DNA from: Clostridia bacterium
GTDB lineage: Bacteria > Bacillota > Clostridia > Oscillospirales > CAG-272
DNA: 21,412 bases
Direction of reading: 5' to 3'
NCBI GenBank assembly: GCA_900769475.1
Contig: CAAGGQ010000138.1
Span: forward strand, 1-21,412
The position numbers and the translations under genes are program-made. The notes beneath the pieces are model-generated. The model was not told the DNA's origin and searched no databases. It saw only the letters and a program-made list of their open reading frames with translations. Shown piece after piece: positions 12,321-19,962 of the stretch. The first letter of the stretch is position 1. Every line of letters starts with the position of its first letter.

Positions 12321-15047
12321 TTAATACAGCATTGAGGTGTCGCCCTCCACCGCGCTGATGGCGTAGATGGCGTCCAGGGTAAAGTGATGGGCTTCCACCG
12401 AGAAGCGCTTTTGAAGCGATCCGGTGGCGTAGATCTTCAGGGTCGTGGCCGAGGGAAGAACAAAGCCGTGGGACTTGAGCACCGCCAGATTGATGGTGGC
12501 ACCGTCCGGGAAGGCATCCTCGATGGCACAGATGTCGATGACCGCCACGGCGGGATTAACCTCTACCTTGGGAGAGGGAGCATGCGGCGCGGCAGGTGCT
12601 TTCTCGAGCTCCTCCGGGGCATCCTCCTCTTCGGGAATCTCTTCTTCATAGGAATCCTCATAGGGTTCTTCCTCGTAAGCTTCCTCCCCGTCGGACTCTT
12701 CCTCGTAGGCCTCCTCTTGGTAGAGTTCCTCCTCATAGACAGCCTCTTCCTCATAGGACTCCTCTTCCTCATAGGAAGCAGGCTCCTCGTAGGCAACCTC
12801 CTCCCAGGCCTCCTCGGCCTCGGCAGGAACGGCATCCTCTACGTCTTCGATGGATTCTTCATAAACGGCAGGGTGGAAGGCGGCCAGATCCTCCTCGGCG
12901 GAAGCGGTGGAATCTTCAAAGAAGAATTCACCCTCCGCTTCCTCATCGGCGGTATCCTCGGCGGTGGGCTCTTCGTAAAAATCCTCGTAGGGCTCTTCCT
13001 CCGATGCCTCCACGTCCCACGCCTCCTCGACAGGGAGCTCCTCCTCTACGGGCGCGGCAGTTTCCTCCACCACCTCCTCCAGAGGCTCTTGAGTGGTGAT
13101 CACACGCTCGTAGGTGGGCTCGGCATCGGCGTAATAGCGCTCGGTGTAGCGCATTTCGGTGATCTTCACGGTTTCCCGCACCACACCGGCCGCAGGGGGC
13201 TCCGCGGCGGGTTCGGCCGCGGGGGCAGGCTCCTCGGCAGGCGCTTCCTCCTCCACCACAAGCTCCTCGACGGGCTCGACCTCGGGAATCGGCTCCTCCT
13301 CGGGAAGCTCCTTCTCGGCCATGACATCGTTATCAAACTCCCAGGAGAAGTTGGCGTTGGCAGGGATCACGCTGGCATCCTCTTCGGGAACCTCGGGAAC
13401 GTGATCAGGATCCAGCTCGAAGGAGGTGGCGGGCTTTTCTTCCCGAATGTACTCCTTGATCAGCTTGCGGGCCACCAGGCTCTCGGTGGTCTCAAAGGGA
13501 TAGAGAGGAACGTAATCGATTTTTTCAATATCGATGGGAGAGAGTCCCTGCTCCTCGCAGGTGCGCTGTACCAGCTCCATGGCCCACTTGAATTTGCGGG
13601 GCGTGCGGATCTTGTACTGGAAGGGGGTGTCGGCATACTTCTTTTTGGAGCCTACGTTCTTTCCGCGATAGACCGTGCCCTCCAGGCTTTCGGGCTCCAA
13701 AGCAAGATAGAGCTCCAGGATCCGGGTCTTCACGTTGATCTTTGCGATCTGCGTGCGGCCGTTGTGGAAGCTATCGGCCGTCCAGCTAATGCGGCTCTTG
13801 GTTCCCTTATAGGAGAGCAGAGCGTTTTTCAGCTCGCTGTAATACTGCTTGATATTGGGACGTGCCTGGATCAGCTTGGCCTCAAAGCTCTTGCGATAAT
13901 GGGCTACGATGTAGCAGCCCGTGGCCTCGTCAAAGCCGATGATGCGCTCGTTTCCGGTAAAGCGATCGTCATTGTCGTCGGCCTCATCGTCCACATCATC
14001 CTCGTCGGCCTTGCCTTCCTCCAGATCCTCCTCGGTCTCGTCCTCGTCGGGATCCTCCTCATCGTCAAGCTCCTCGTCATCGGGGAGCTTTTTGGGAGCG
14101 ATGGTGGCAATGCTTTCGTCGGCGGTCGCCTCAGAAGACACCGAAGGCGCAGACTCGGCCTGATCGGCCTCCTTGCGCTTTTGTAGCTCGTAATCCAAAA
14201 AATCGGTCAGCTTTTCCATCAACTGCTCGGTAGCAGCATCGGGCTTGGATTCTCCGGCAGGCGAAGGTACCTCCCGCACCACTTCCTTGTGAGTCTCCGT
14301 CACGATCTTTTCCACGATCTTGTACGGGCGGGTACCGTCGGCAAAAGTGGGCTCCGCTACGGGCGCGGGAGCCGCCCCCAGCATCACGCCCTCCGCCGCC
14401 TCAGCAGACGTTTCCTCTGCACTCTCCTCCGCAACGGACTCGGCCACGATCTCCTCCTCGTCGGAAATCAGGGACTCGTCATCCTCGCCCCAACCAAAGG
14501 CAGAGGCCTCCTCCGAGATCTTGAATGCCGAGGGCTTGTCCTCCCCGTCAAAGACCGAAAGAGGAGCTTCTTCCTCGGAGGCAGGATAGTCCTCTGCCAG
14601 GAGCGCTTCCTCCACGGCGGCATCCTCGTCATCTGCGGGAGGAGCCACGGGGGGCGCGGTGACGGGAGCCGGCTCTTGGAGCGCGGCCAGATCCTTAGAG
14701 GACACGAACAAATAGCCCTTTGCCCAAAAGACGATGAGCAGGACCACAAAGACCACCGATGCCACGGCAGTCACCCCTGCCAGAACGGCAAGACCAACGT
14801 AAGCCCCGGCCGGAAGCACGCCCAAAAGCAGTGCCGCCGCACCGTGATGATAATGATGAGAGCCATTGTCGTGCAGGTCGGCCACCTGCTCTTCCCTGCG
14901 CGCGCGGATCACCTTATTGATCATAATGGAAATACACGCAATCTCGGTACCCAGCAAAATAGCAAGGGCGGCTACCAGTAACAAAAATCCCGTCCCCGTC
15001 ATATCCGTAAAATTCAGGCCACCGGTGAGTAAAAATGATAAATGCAT
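12321..15047 (-). CDS. 908-aa acidic membrane protein with uncharacterised central domain and uL15-like C-terminal domain
   Basis: The ATG at 15047 has GGAGG 7 nt upstream; the frame is open 28 codons further without a ribosome site. Residues about 18-44 and 70-112 give three membrane helices separated by a basic, His-rich loop (RARREEQ, HHYHH). A long Glu/Ala/Pro-rich region follows. A folded domain at about 362-536 contains RKSFEAKLIQARP, SRISWTADSFHNGR and ILELYLALEP, faintly like DUF5655/DUF1801-type folds. After a second acidic stretch with repeated YEEE units, residues about 830-908 align by eye with the C-terminal half of ribosomal protein uL15 (FPDGATINLAVLKSHG, LQKRFSVEAHHFT, AISAVEGD). 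It is first in an operon with the surface protein. The function is unknown; it is not the ribosomal L15. Confidence 0.8.
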   Translation of the reverse strand: MHLSFLLTGGLNFTDMTGTGFLLLVAALAILLGTEIACISIMINKVIRARREEQVADLHDNGSHHYHHGAAALLLGVLPAGAYVGLAVLAGVTAVASVVFVVLLIVFWAKGYLFVSSKDLAALQEPAPVTAPPVAPPADDEDAAVEEALLAEDYPASEEEAPLSVFDGEDKPSAFKISEEASAFGWGEDDESLISDEEEIVAESVAEESAEETSAEAAEGVMLGAAPAPVAEPTFADGTRPYKIVEKIVTETHKEVVREVPSPAGESKPDAATEQLMEKLTDFLDYELQKRKEADQAESAPSVSSEATADESIATIAPKKLPDDEELDDEEDPDEDETEEDLEEGKADEDDVDDEADDNDDRFTGNERIIGFDEATGCYIVAHYRKSFEAKLIQARPNIKQYYSELKNALLSYKGTKSRISWTADSFHNGRTQIAKINVKTRILELYLALEPESLEGTVYRGKNVGSKKKYADTPFQYKIRTPRKFKWAMELVQRTCEEQGLSPIDIEKIDYVPLYPFETTESLVARKLIKEYIREEKPATSFELDPDHVPEVPEEDASVIPANANFSWEFDNDVMAEKELPEEEPIPEVEPVEELVVEEEAPAEEPAPAAEPAAEPPAAGVVRETVKITEMRYTERYYADAEPTYERVITTQEPLEEVVEETAAPVEEELPVEEAWDVEASEEEPYEDFYEEPTAEDTADEEAEGEFFFEDSTASAEEDLAAFHPAVYEESIEDVEDAVPAEAEEAWEEVAYEEPASYEEEESYEEEAVYEEELYQEEAYEEESDGEEAYEEEPYEDSYEEEIPEEEDAPEELEKAPAAPHAPSPKVEVNPAVAVIDICAIEDAFPDGATINLAVLKSHGFVLPSATTLKIYATGSLQKRFSVEAHHFTLDAIYAISAVEGDTSMLY
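12640..12800 (-). repeat. tandem Y-E-E-E coding repeats
   Basis: Within the 908-aa gene the translated product runs through about ten variants of the unit (S/A)YEEE, with Tyr every five to eight residues in an almost purely acidic background. At the DNA level the plus strand shows recurring cctcctc and cctcatag strings. Such low-complexity tracts expand and contract readily. Confidence 0.65.
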
Positions 15048-15115
15048 TACATCGCCTCCGTCCACTGTTTCTTTCGCTTCCCATTTTTGGAAATGGAAAC
15101 ACATATCTACCATAT

Positions 15116-15144
15116 ATTTTACCATAAACAAGAGGCATAATCAA
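15116..15144 (-). promoter_or_regulatory. promoter of the 908-aa/1263-aa operon
   Basis: Minus strand: TTGATT (15144-15139), a 17-nt spacer ending in TGG, TAAAAT (15121-15116). A 7-bp dyad (CAAGAGG/CCTCTTG, 15129-15154) overlaps the -35 and could be an operator. The rest of 15145-15346 is AT-rich and then GC-rich non-coding DNA with only a 5-bp hairpin (TCCAC/GTGGA near 15312-15325). Confidence 0.65.
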
Positions 15145-15346
15145 GAACCTCTTGAAAAAATATTCCTCTTTTTTCATCTTTTTTATCGCAAAATACAAGG
15201 AAAAATCAACCAATAGAGGAAGGTTTTACAAAGAACGTCCCGTTGCTTCCAAATTCGACTCCATTCCCCTTTTCTGCGGGCTCCCGCGCCCTCGCCAAAA
15301 GCGAAAAACTCCACTCTCGGTGGAATCCAACTCAAAAACGCGGTGA

Positions 15347-15375
15347 TTGACGAACGGCTCCAAATGTGGTATGAT
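15347..15375 (+). promoter_or_regulatory. promoter of the second XRE/helical regulator
   Basis: TTGACG (15347-15352), a 17-nt spacer ending in TGG, TATGAT (15370-15375). It is divergent from the surface-protein operon promoter, about 200 bp away. Confidence 0.7.
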
Positions 15376-15435
15376 ACATACAGGACAGGGCCCCGTCCGC
15401 AGAAACGTCAAACCAAATCGAAAGGAGAAAAAACG

Positions 15436-16569
15436 ATGGATCTGTTGATTGGAGAAAATATTAAAAAGTATCGCAGAGCCCGAGAGCTCACCCAGGAGAC
15501 CCTTGCCACGGTGTTGGGAGTTTCCCCCCAGTCGATCTCCAAATGGGAGTGCGGCGACGGCTACCCCGACATTACCCTGCTGCCCTCCATTGCCAACTAT
15601 TTTGAAGTCACTGTGGACGATCTGATCGGAAACAACGAGATCAGCGCCGAGGAGGACGTTCAAAAGAATTATTTTGGAGTAGAATGGAGGTTGGACCCCG
15701 AGGCACGGTTGCGTCTTGCATTGCAATACCACAAAAAATATCCCCGACATTGGCATATTGCCACCTCGCTCATGCACGAGATCGCTTGGAATCATCGGGA
15801 TAAGATCGGAGAATACAAGCTCTTCCTTCATGATCTCTGTCTGCGCATCCTCCAGGAGTGCACCGATAGCGTGATGCGTCGAAGCGCGATCCGCTCCATG
15901 TGCATGGTTTGCGAGGAGGAGGAAATCAACGATTGGCTCAATAAGGATACCACCTTTTGGTACAAGGAGCGCCACAAGGTATTTGAGGAGCGTTACCGAC
16001 TGCTACGGGATCGGGAGCAGTATGAAGCCTATCAGTTTGCAGGTGCCTACCTGCAGGTCTCCCAGGCTCTCTACGCCATCAAGCGCGACCGCAACTACCG
16101 CAATCAGCCCCAAAAGGCAGTGCTTTGGAATCAAACCTACCTGAATCTTTTGGACGCCGCCGCGGGACACACCGAGGGAACGCCTCTGCCCACGGGCTGG
16201 ATCTCCGAATACGCCTCGGCCTACCTGCGTCTTGCCGCCGCCTGCTTTGGTGCCAAGGATAACGAGGAGGGCTACCGATGCCTGGAGCTGGCTCTGGAGC
16301 TGGCGAAGCAATACCACGCGCTTTCCACAAACACCCCATTGGATCTGGGCAATCCCGTGCTGTTTGGACAGACCAAGGCGTTAAAGATGGACGATCTCCT
16401 TCTGCTTCCCAACGGAAAGACCCTGCAAAACAGCGAGGGCGTGGATCAGTTCACCCCTGCCATGGCCGCCGTGATGAGTGCCGCCAAGGGCTGGGAATGG
16501 TTCAACGGTGTTCGCCTGGAGGAGCGCTTCCTTCATATTCTGGAGCAGGCCAAGACTCTGGATGAATGA
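15436..16569 (+). CDS. XRE-family regulator with helical C-terminal region
   Basis: 377 residues; AAAGGAG lies 8 nt before the ATG at 15436. Residues about 8-62 are a Cro/CI helix-turn-helix (YRRARELTQETLATVLGVSP, QSISKWECGDGYPD, FEVTVDDLIG). The rest is a mostly helical region rich in Trp/Tyr/Arg with TPR-like pairs (QFAGAYLQVSQALYAIK, SAYLRLAAACFGAKDNEEGY). The architecture matches the 337-aa protein at 5764-6777, and the N-terminal domains share the SKWE-x-G-x-GYPD core, so they are probable paralogues. It is divergent from the 908-aa/1263-aa operon and may regulate it. The ligand is unknown. Confidence 0.85.
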   Translation: MDLLIGENIKKYRRARELTQETLATVLGVSPQSISKWECGDGYPDITLLPSIANYFEVTVDDLIGNNEISAEEDVQKNYFGVEWRLDPEARLRLALQYHKKYPRHWHIATSLMHEIAWNHRDKIGEYKLFLHDLCLRILQECTDSVMRRSAIRSMCMVCEEEEINDWLNKDTTFWYKERHKVFEERYRLLRDREQYEAYQFAGAYLQVSQALYAIKRDRNYRNQPQKAVLWNQTYLNLLDAAAGHTEGTPLPTGWISEYASAYLRLAAACFGAKDNEEGYRCLELALELAKQYHALSTNTPLDLGNPVLFGQTKALKMDDLLLLPNGKTLQNSEGVDQFTPAMAAVMSAAKGWEWFNGVRLEERFLHILEQAKTLDE

Positions 16570-16580
16570 TCTTTCACAAA

Positions 16581-16625
16581 ATCCCCGCCAGCGACGGTAT
16601 TCCGTCGTTGGCGGGGATGATTTTT
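16581..16625. terminator. bidirectional terminator between the regulator and glpK
   Basis: A 17-nt arm from 16581 (ATCCCCGCC, then AGCGACGG) pairs with CCGTCGTT and GGCGGGGAT ending at 16618, one G-U, loop TATT. GATTTTTGATTTTTTT follows on the plus strand, and ATTTTG on the minus strand. Confidence 0.9.
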
Positions 16626-16641
16626 GATTTTTTTGATTCGA

Positions 16642-18132
16642 TCATTTGGCCCAGCCGCAGGAGCGTTCCACAGCGCGGTGCCACTCGGTAAGAAAGCGCT
16701 CCCGATCGGACGCCGACATTTGCGGCAGAAATTCCCGATCCACGCGCCACTCCCGGCGCAGCTCCTCCCGGCTGGTGTACACGCCAACGGCAAGTCCTGC
16801 CAGCATAGCCGCGCCCCAGGCCGTGGTTTCCACACAGGCGGGACGCAAAAGGGGCAGTCCGAGAATATCGGATTGGAACTGCAATAAGAGATTGTTGGCC
16901 GCCGCACCACCGTCCACGCGAAGCTTGGTCAAGGCCATGGTGGCTTCCTCCTGCATGGCGGTGAGAACGTCGGTGGTTTGGTAGGCCATGCTCTCCAGGG
17001 CCGCGCGAACGATGTGCGCCTTGGTGGTGGCACGAGTCAAGCCCTGGATCCCTCCACGGGCGTAGGCATCCCAGTAGGGTGCCCCCAGACCAACGAAAGC
17101 GGGCACCAGATACACGCCTCCGTTATCGGTCACCTTCCCCGCCAGTCGCTCGCTCTCGGCGGCGTTGCGGATCAGTCCCAGGCCGTCCCGCAGCCATTGG
17201 ATCACGGCACCGCACACAAACACCGAGCCCTCCAGTACGTAACTGACCTCCGAGCCGATCTGCCAACCAACGGTAGAAAGCAAGCCCTGCCGCGGGGTCA
17301 CTGCCGTGGAACCCGTGTTCATCAGCAAAAATCCGCCCGTGCCGTAGGTGTTCTTGGCGTCGCCCACGTCAAAGCAGCATTGCCCAAAGAGGGCCGCCTG
17401 CTGATCCCCCGCCACTCCCGCGATGGGAATGCTCTTTCCAAAGAGATGGGGATCGGTCACTCCAAACAGACCGCTGGAGGGACGCACCTCGGGAAGCATG
17501 CACCGAGGAATACGGAAGAGGCGCAGCAATTCCTCGTCCCAGCACAGAGTGTGAATATTGAACAGCATGGTTCGCGCCGCGTTGGAGGGATCGGTGGCGT
17601 GCACCTTGCCTCCGGTAAGACGATAGATCAGCCAGGAATCAATGGTTCCAAACAAGAGCTCGCCCCTCTCCGCCCGCGCCTGGGCTCCCGGCACCTGATC
17701 CAGAATCCAGCGCAGTTTGCTGGCCGAAAAATAGGGATCCAACAAAAGTCCCGTGCGGGCGCGGATCTCAGGCTCCAAGCCCTCGGCCTTCATGCGGTCG
17801 CAAGCCTCCGCCGTGCGGCGGCATTGCCATACGATGGCGTTGCAAATCGGCTTGCCGCTCTCCTTTTCCCATACCACTACGGTTTCGCGCTGATTGGTAA
17901 TGCCAATAGCGGCAATCTGAGAGGCATCGGCCCCCAACTGCAAAAGTGCCTCTACAGCAACGCCCATTTGCGACGCCCAGATCTCGGTAGCATCGTGCTC
18001 CACCCAGCCATCCTGGGGGAAGATCTGGGAAAATTCCCGTTGCACCTTGGAGCAGATCCTGCCCTGCCGATCAAAAATGATACAGCGGGAGCTGGTAGTT
18101 CCCTGATCCAATGCCAACAAATAAGTTTCCAT
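16642..18132 (-). CDS. glpK: glycerol kinase
   Basis: 496 residues, the normal length for GlpK, an FGGY-family kinase that converts glycerol and ATP to sn-glycerol 3-phosphate in the cytoplasm. Visible blocks are LALDQGTTSSR (6-16), GITNQRET (77-84), the glycerol-binding VWQCRRT (101-107), GTIDSWLIYRLTGG (162-175), GVAGDQQAALFGQ (from 239), KNTYGTGGF and the FGGY signature GVYLVPAFVGLGAPYW. His229, in TDPHLFGKS, aligns with the histidine phosphorylated by HPr of the sugar phosphotransferase system in low-GC Gram-positives, so activation by PTS status is likely. AGGAGG lies 8 nt upstream of the ATG. It is the last gene of an operon with a lipid kinase and a 241-aa unknown. No glpF or glpO is next to it. 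Confidence 0.97.
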   Translation of the reverse strand: METYLLALDQGTTSSRCIIFDRQGRICSKVQREFSQIFPQDGWVEHDATEIWASQMGVAVEALLQLGADASQIAAIGITNQRETVVVWEKESGKPICNAIVWQCRRTAEACDRMKAEGLEPEIRARTGLLLDPYFSASKLRWILDQVPGAQARAERGELLFGTIDSWLIYRLTGGKVHATDPSNAARTMLFNIHTLCWDEELLRLFRIPRCMLPEVRPSSGLFGVTDPHLFGKSIPIAGVAGDQQAALFGQCCFDVGDAKNTYGTGGFLLMNTGSTAVTPRQGLLSTVGWQIGSEVSYVLEGSVFVCGAVIQWLRDGLGLIRNAAESERLAGKVTDNGGVYLVPAFVGLGAPYWDAYARGGIQGLTRATTKAHIVRAALESMAYQTTDVLTAMQEEATMALTKLRVDGGAAANNLLLQFQSDILGLPLLRPACVETTAWGAAMLAGLAVGVYTSREELRREWRVDREFLPQMSASDRERFLTEWHRAVERSCGWAK

Positions 18133-18135
18133 AGA

Positions 18136-18861
18136 TTATTCCTCCTTTTCTGCCCTGCGGTAGGGCCTGATCTGTTCCATCCCGTGCTCCAGCGCATACC
18201 GAAGCTCTCCCACCAGGCGCGCCAGGGCGGCCGGACTGCCCTCCCGCCCCTCGTGGGTAAGATCGGCAAACACATCGGCACGGTTGCAAAAATCGGGTAA
18301 CGTATCCCTGCAAAAGCGTTGCAGTTCCTGCCGCACCGCCTGCGCATCGGCACAAAGCCGACGTTCCCGCAGCTCCAATTCTTCAATCCGCGCCAACAAA
18401 GCTTCCCGTGGCTCCTCTATGGAAGGCTCCGAAGCGCCACGGCACCCCAGCAAGCGAAATTTCCAAGCCTCCAGGCAGGACCGTCGCACATCCTGCTCCC
18501 GCACCACAGATCCCAGCGACCAATCCATGGCGCGAAGCTCTCCCTGCGCCTCCTCCAAAATCCCCAGAAAGCGGCAAAGCAGGGCCGCCGCCACCTTACG
18601 ATCCTCCGCGCCGCTGAAAAAACCCACCTGCCGGGGAAGCCGTTGCTCTACCTCCCGCACGCAAGCGCAAAGCGCCCCAAGGCGCTCCCAAAGACGCTCG
18701 CAGACCTCGAAGAAGGCCCCCGTGCGTCGTTTTTCGTCGTTTTCCAAGGTGGATAGCTCCAAAGCGCAAACGGACAGAACCTCCTGCTCCTCGCCCGGAG
18801 AAAGGGACGAGGGGAAGGTCTGTCCGTCATCAAACAAATCGAATGGAAAGGGGTTCGGCAT
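18136..18861 (-). CDS. 241-aa cytoplasmic coiled-coil protein, function unknown
   Basis: 241 residues, no signal peptide or membrane segment. It begins MPNPFPFDLFDDGQTF and is then almost wholly helical. A coiled coil is likely around residues 148-188 (EALLARIEELELRERRLCAD, AQAVRQELQRFCRD). Several cysteines are scattered without a metal-binding pattern. The start lies 5 nt after the lipid kinase stop with only a weak ribosome site, and its stop is 3 nt from the glpK ATG, so translational coupling on both sides is likely. I recognise no family. GrpE-like proteins also carry N-terminal coiled coils, but no GrpE signature is visible. The tight position suggests a structural or regulatory partner of the flanking kinases. 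Confidence 0.8.
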   Translation of the reverse strand: MPNPFPFDLFDDGQTFPSSLSPGEEQEVLSVCALELSTLENDEKRRTGAFFEVCERLWERLGALCACVREVEQRLPRQVGFFSGAEDRKVAAALLCRFLGILEEAQGELRAMDWSLGSVVREQDVRRSCLEAWKFRLLGCRGASEPSIEEPREALLARIEELELRERRLCADAQAVRQELQRFCRDTLPDFCNRADVFADLTHEGREGSPAALARLVGELRYALEHGMEQIRPYRRAEKEE

Positions 18862-18866
18862 ACGCG

Positions 18867-19850
18867 TCAGACTTCTACGGAAGCCACTTCATCTGCCTCC
18901 GGGGACTGCCGCAGAGGCTCATGCCAATCACCGGGCAGGGGGCGCGCCGACGCGGGAACGCCAAACCGCACTGCCCCGTGCATCACCTCAACGGTGAAAT
19001 CGGTTCCTGGATAGAGCTCTCCGTCCAGAGAGTACAAAAAGCCCTCGGGAGCCTCTATGTGGATGGATTTTCCCCGCCGATATTCCAGATGTTTTTCAAA
19101 GCGAGGATCGTCCAGGTGAGTCCCCTTGGAATACTCGCCGATCAAACGCAGGAAGGTAACGTAGGAAACGGGATGCACCAGGCAAACCTCCAGCATTCCG
19201 TCATTATTCATCGAGCGGGGAGCGCAACGAAAAGAACCTCCCACAAATTGCCCGTTAGCAATGGTACAGAGGAGAATGTTCCCCTTGGGATTGAGCAATT
19301 CCCCATCCACCGTAACGCGGCAAGGATTCTTCATAGCCTTCAAAAGTCCTACCACAACACCCGTGGTGTAGGCGTTCTTTCCGCCGATCAACTTCTTGCG
19401 GCGCACGTTTGTCATGGTTTTGGCCACACAGGAGTCAAAGCCAAAATGGGTGGCATTGAGGGCGTAGCGATCCCCCACCCGCATGACGTCGATGTACTCT
19501 TCCTTGGCATGCACCAGCTCGTCGATGTTAAAGAAGAACTTTTTGCCGCCGTAGTATTTTACAAAATCGTTTCCCGATCCACAGGGGTAGCAGGAAAAGG
19601 ACGCATGGGGAAAGCCCATCACACCGTTGACCACCTCGTTCAACGTTCCGTCACCGCCGCAGGCGTAAAAGCGCACCGGCTCGGAATGGGTATGGCAATA
19701 ATCTCGAATATAGCTCGTAGCGTCCCCCGGCCCCAGAGTCTGATAGAGCTCATAGTCCACGGGATCGGAAAGAGCCTCCAATTCCTTTTGAATCAGCTCG
19801 TAGGCGTTTTCCTTGCCCGCCGCGGGATTGATCATAAAAATATGCTTCAT
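18867..19850 (-). CDS. diacylglycerol/lipid kinase family protein (YegS/DgkB type)
   Basis: 327 residues. The nucleotide-binding signature GGDGTLNEVVNG is at 65-76, followed by CGSGNDF (90-96) and a later beta-rich domain with SLDGELYPG, all typical of the DAGK catalytic family (YegS, BmrU, DgkB). It phosphorylates a lipid hydroxyl, probably diacylglycerol, recycling it to phosphatidic acid at the inner face of the membrane. AGGA lies 10 nt before the ATG. It heads the operon continuing into the 241-aa protein and glpK, whose product glycerol 3-phosphate also feeds phosphatidic acid synthesis. The C-terminus is about 20 residues longer than I expect, ending in a polar tail (EADEVASVEV). The exact lipid substrate is inferred. 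Confidence 0.93.
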   Translation of the reverse strand: MKHIFMINPAAGKENAYELIQKELEALSDPVDYELYQTLGPGDATSYIRDYCHTHSEPVRFYACGGDGTLNEVVNGVMGFPHASFSCYPCGSGNDFVKYYGGKKFFFNIDELVHAKEEYIDVMRVGDRYALNATHFGFDSCVAKTMTNVRRKKLIGGKNAYTTGVVVGLLKAMKNPCRVTVDGELLNPKGNILLCTIANGQFVGGSFRCAPRSMNNDGMLEVCLVHPVSYVTFLRLIGEYSKGTHLDDPRFEKHLEYRRGKSIHIEAPEGFLYSLDGELYPGTDFTVEVMHGAVRFGVPASARPLPGDWHEPLRQSPEADEVASVEV

Positions 19851-19903
19851 AGAACCACTATCCTCTCGTAAAAATCGAACGGTGCCTTGTTCTCACTGTA
19901 TCC

Positions 19904-19932
19904 ATTATAACACAAGCGCAGGAAAAAATCAA
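19904..19932 (-). promoter_or_regulatory. promoter of the lipid kinase/241-aa/glpK operon
   Basis: Minus strand: TTGATT (19932-19927), a 17-nt spacer, TATAAT (19909-19904), just downstream of the mutY stop. No CcpA cre-like site was obvious. Confidence 0.75.
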
Positions 19933-19962
19933 TAGCATTATCAAAAACCCCAGCTCCCTAGC

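Noticed and set aside
10776..12335. 519-codon plus-strand ORF
   Set aside because: It is a shadow of the 1263-aa gene; the minus-strand frame has a signal peptide, domains and a strong ribosome site.
12384..14186. 600-codon plus-strand ORF rich in Leu/Gly/Arg
   Set aside because: It is antisense to the acidic (GAG/GAA-rich) gene, whose complement lacks stops; no ribosome site or domain.
15226..15975. 249-codon minus-strand ORF
   Set aside because: It is antisense to the XRE regulator at 15436 and crosses its promoter.
16978..18300. 440-codon plus-strand ORF
   Set aside because: It is antisense to glpK, which is unambiguous.
18843..19871. 342-codon plus-strand ORF
   Set aside because: It is antisense to the lipid kinase with its clear GGDGTLNEVVNG motif.
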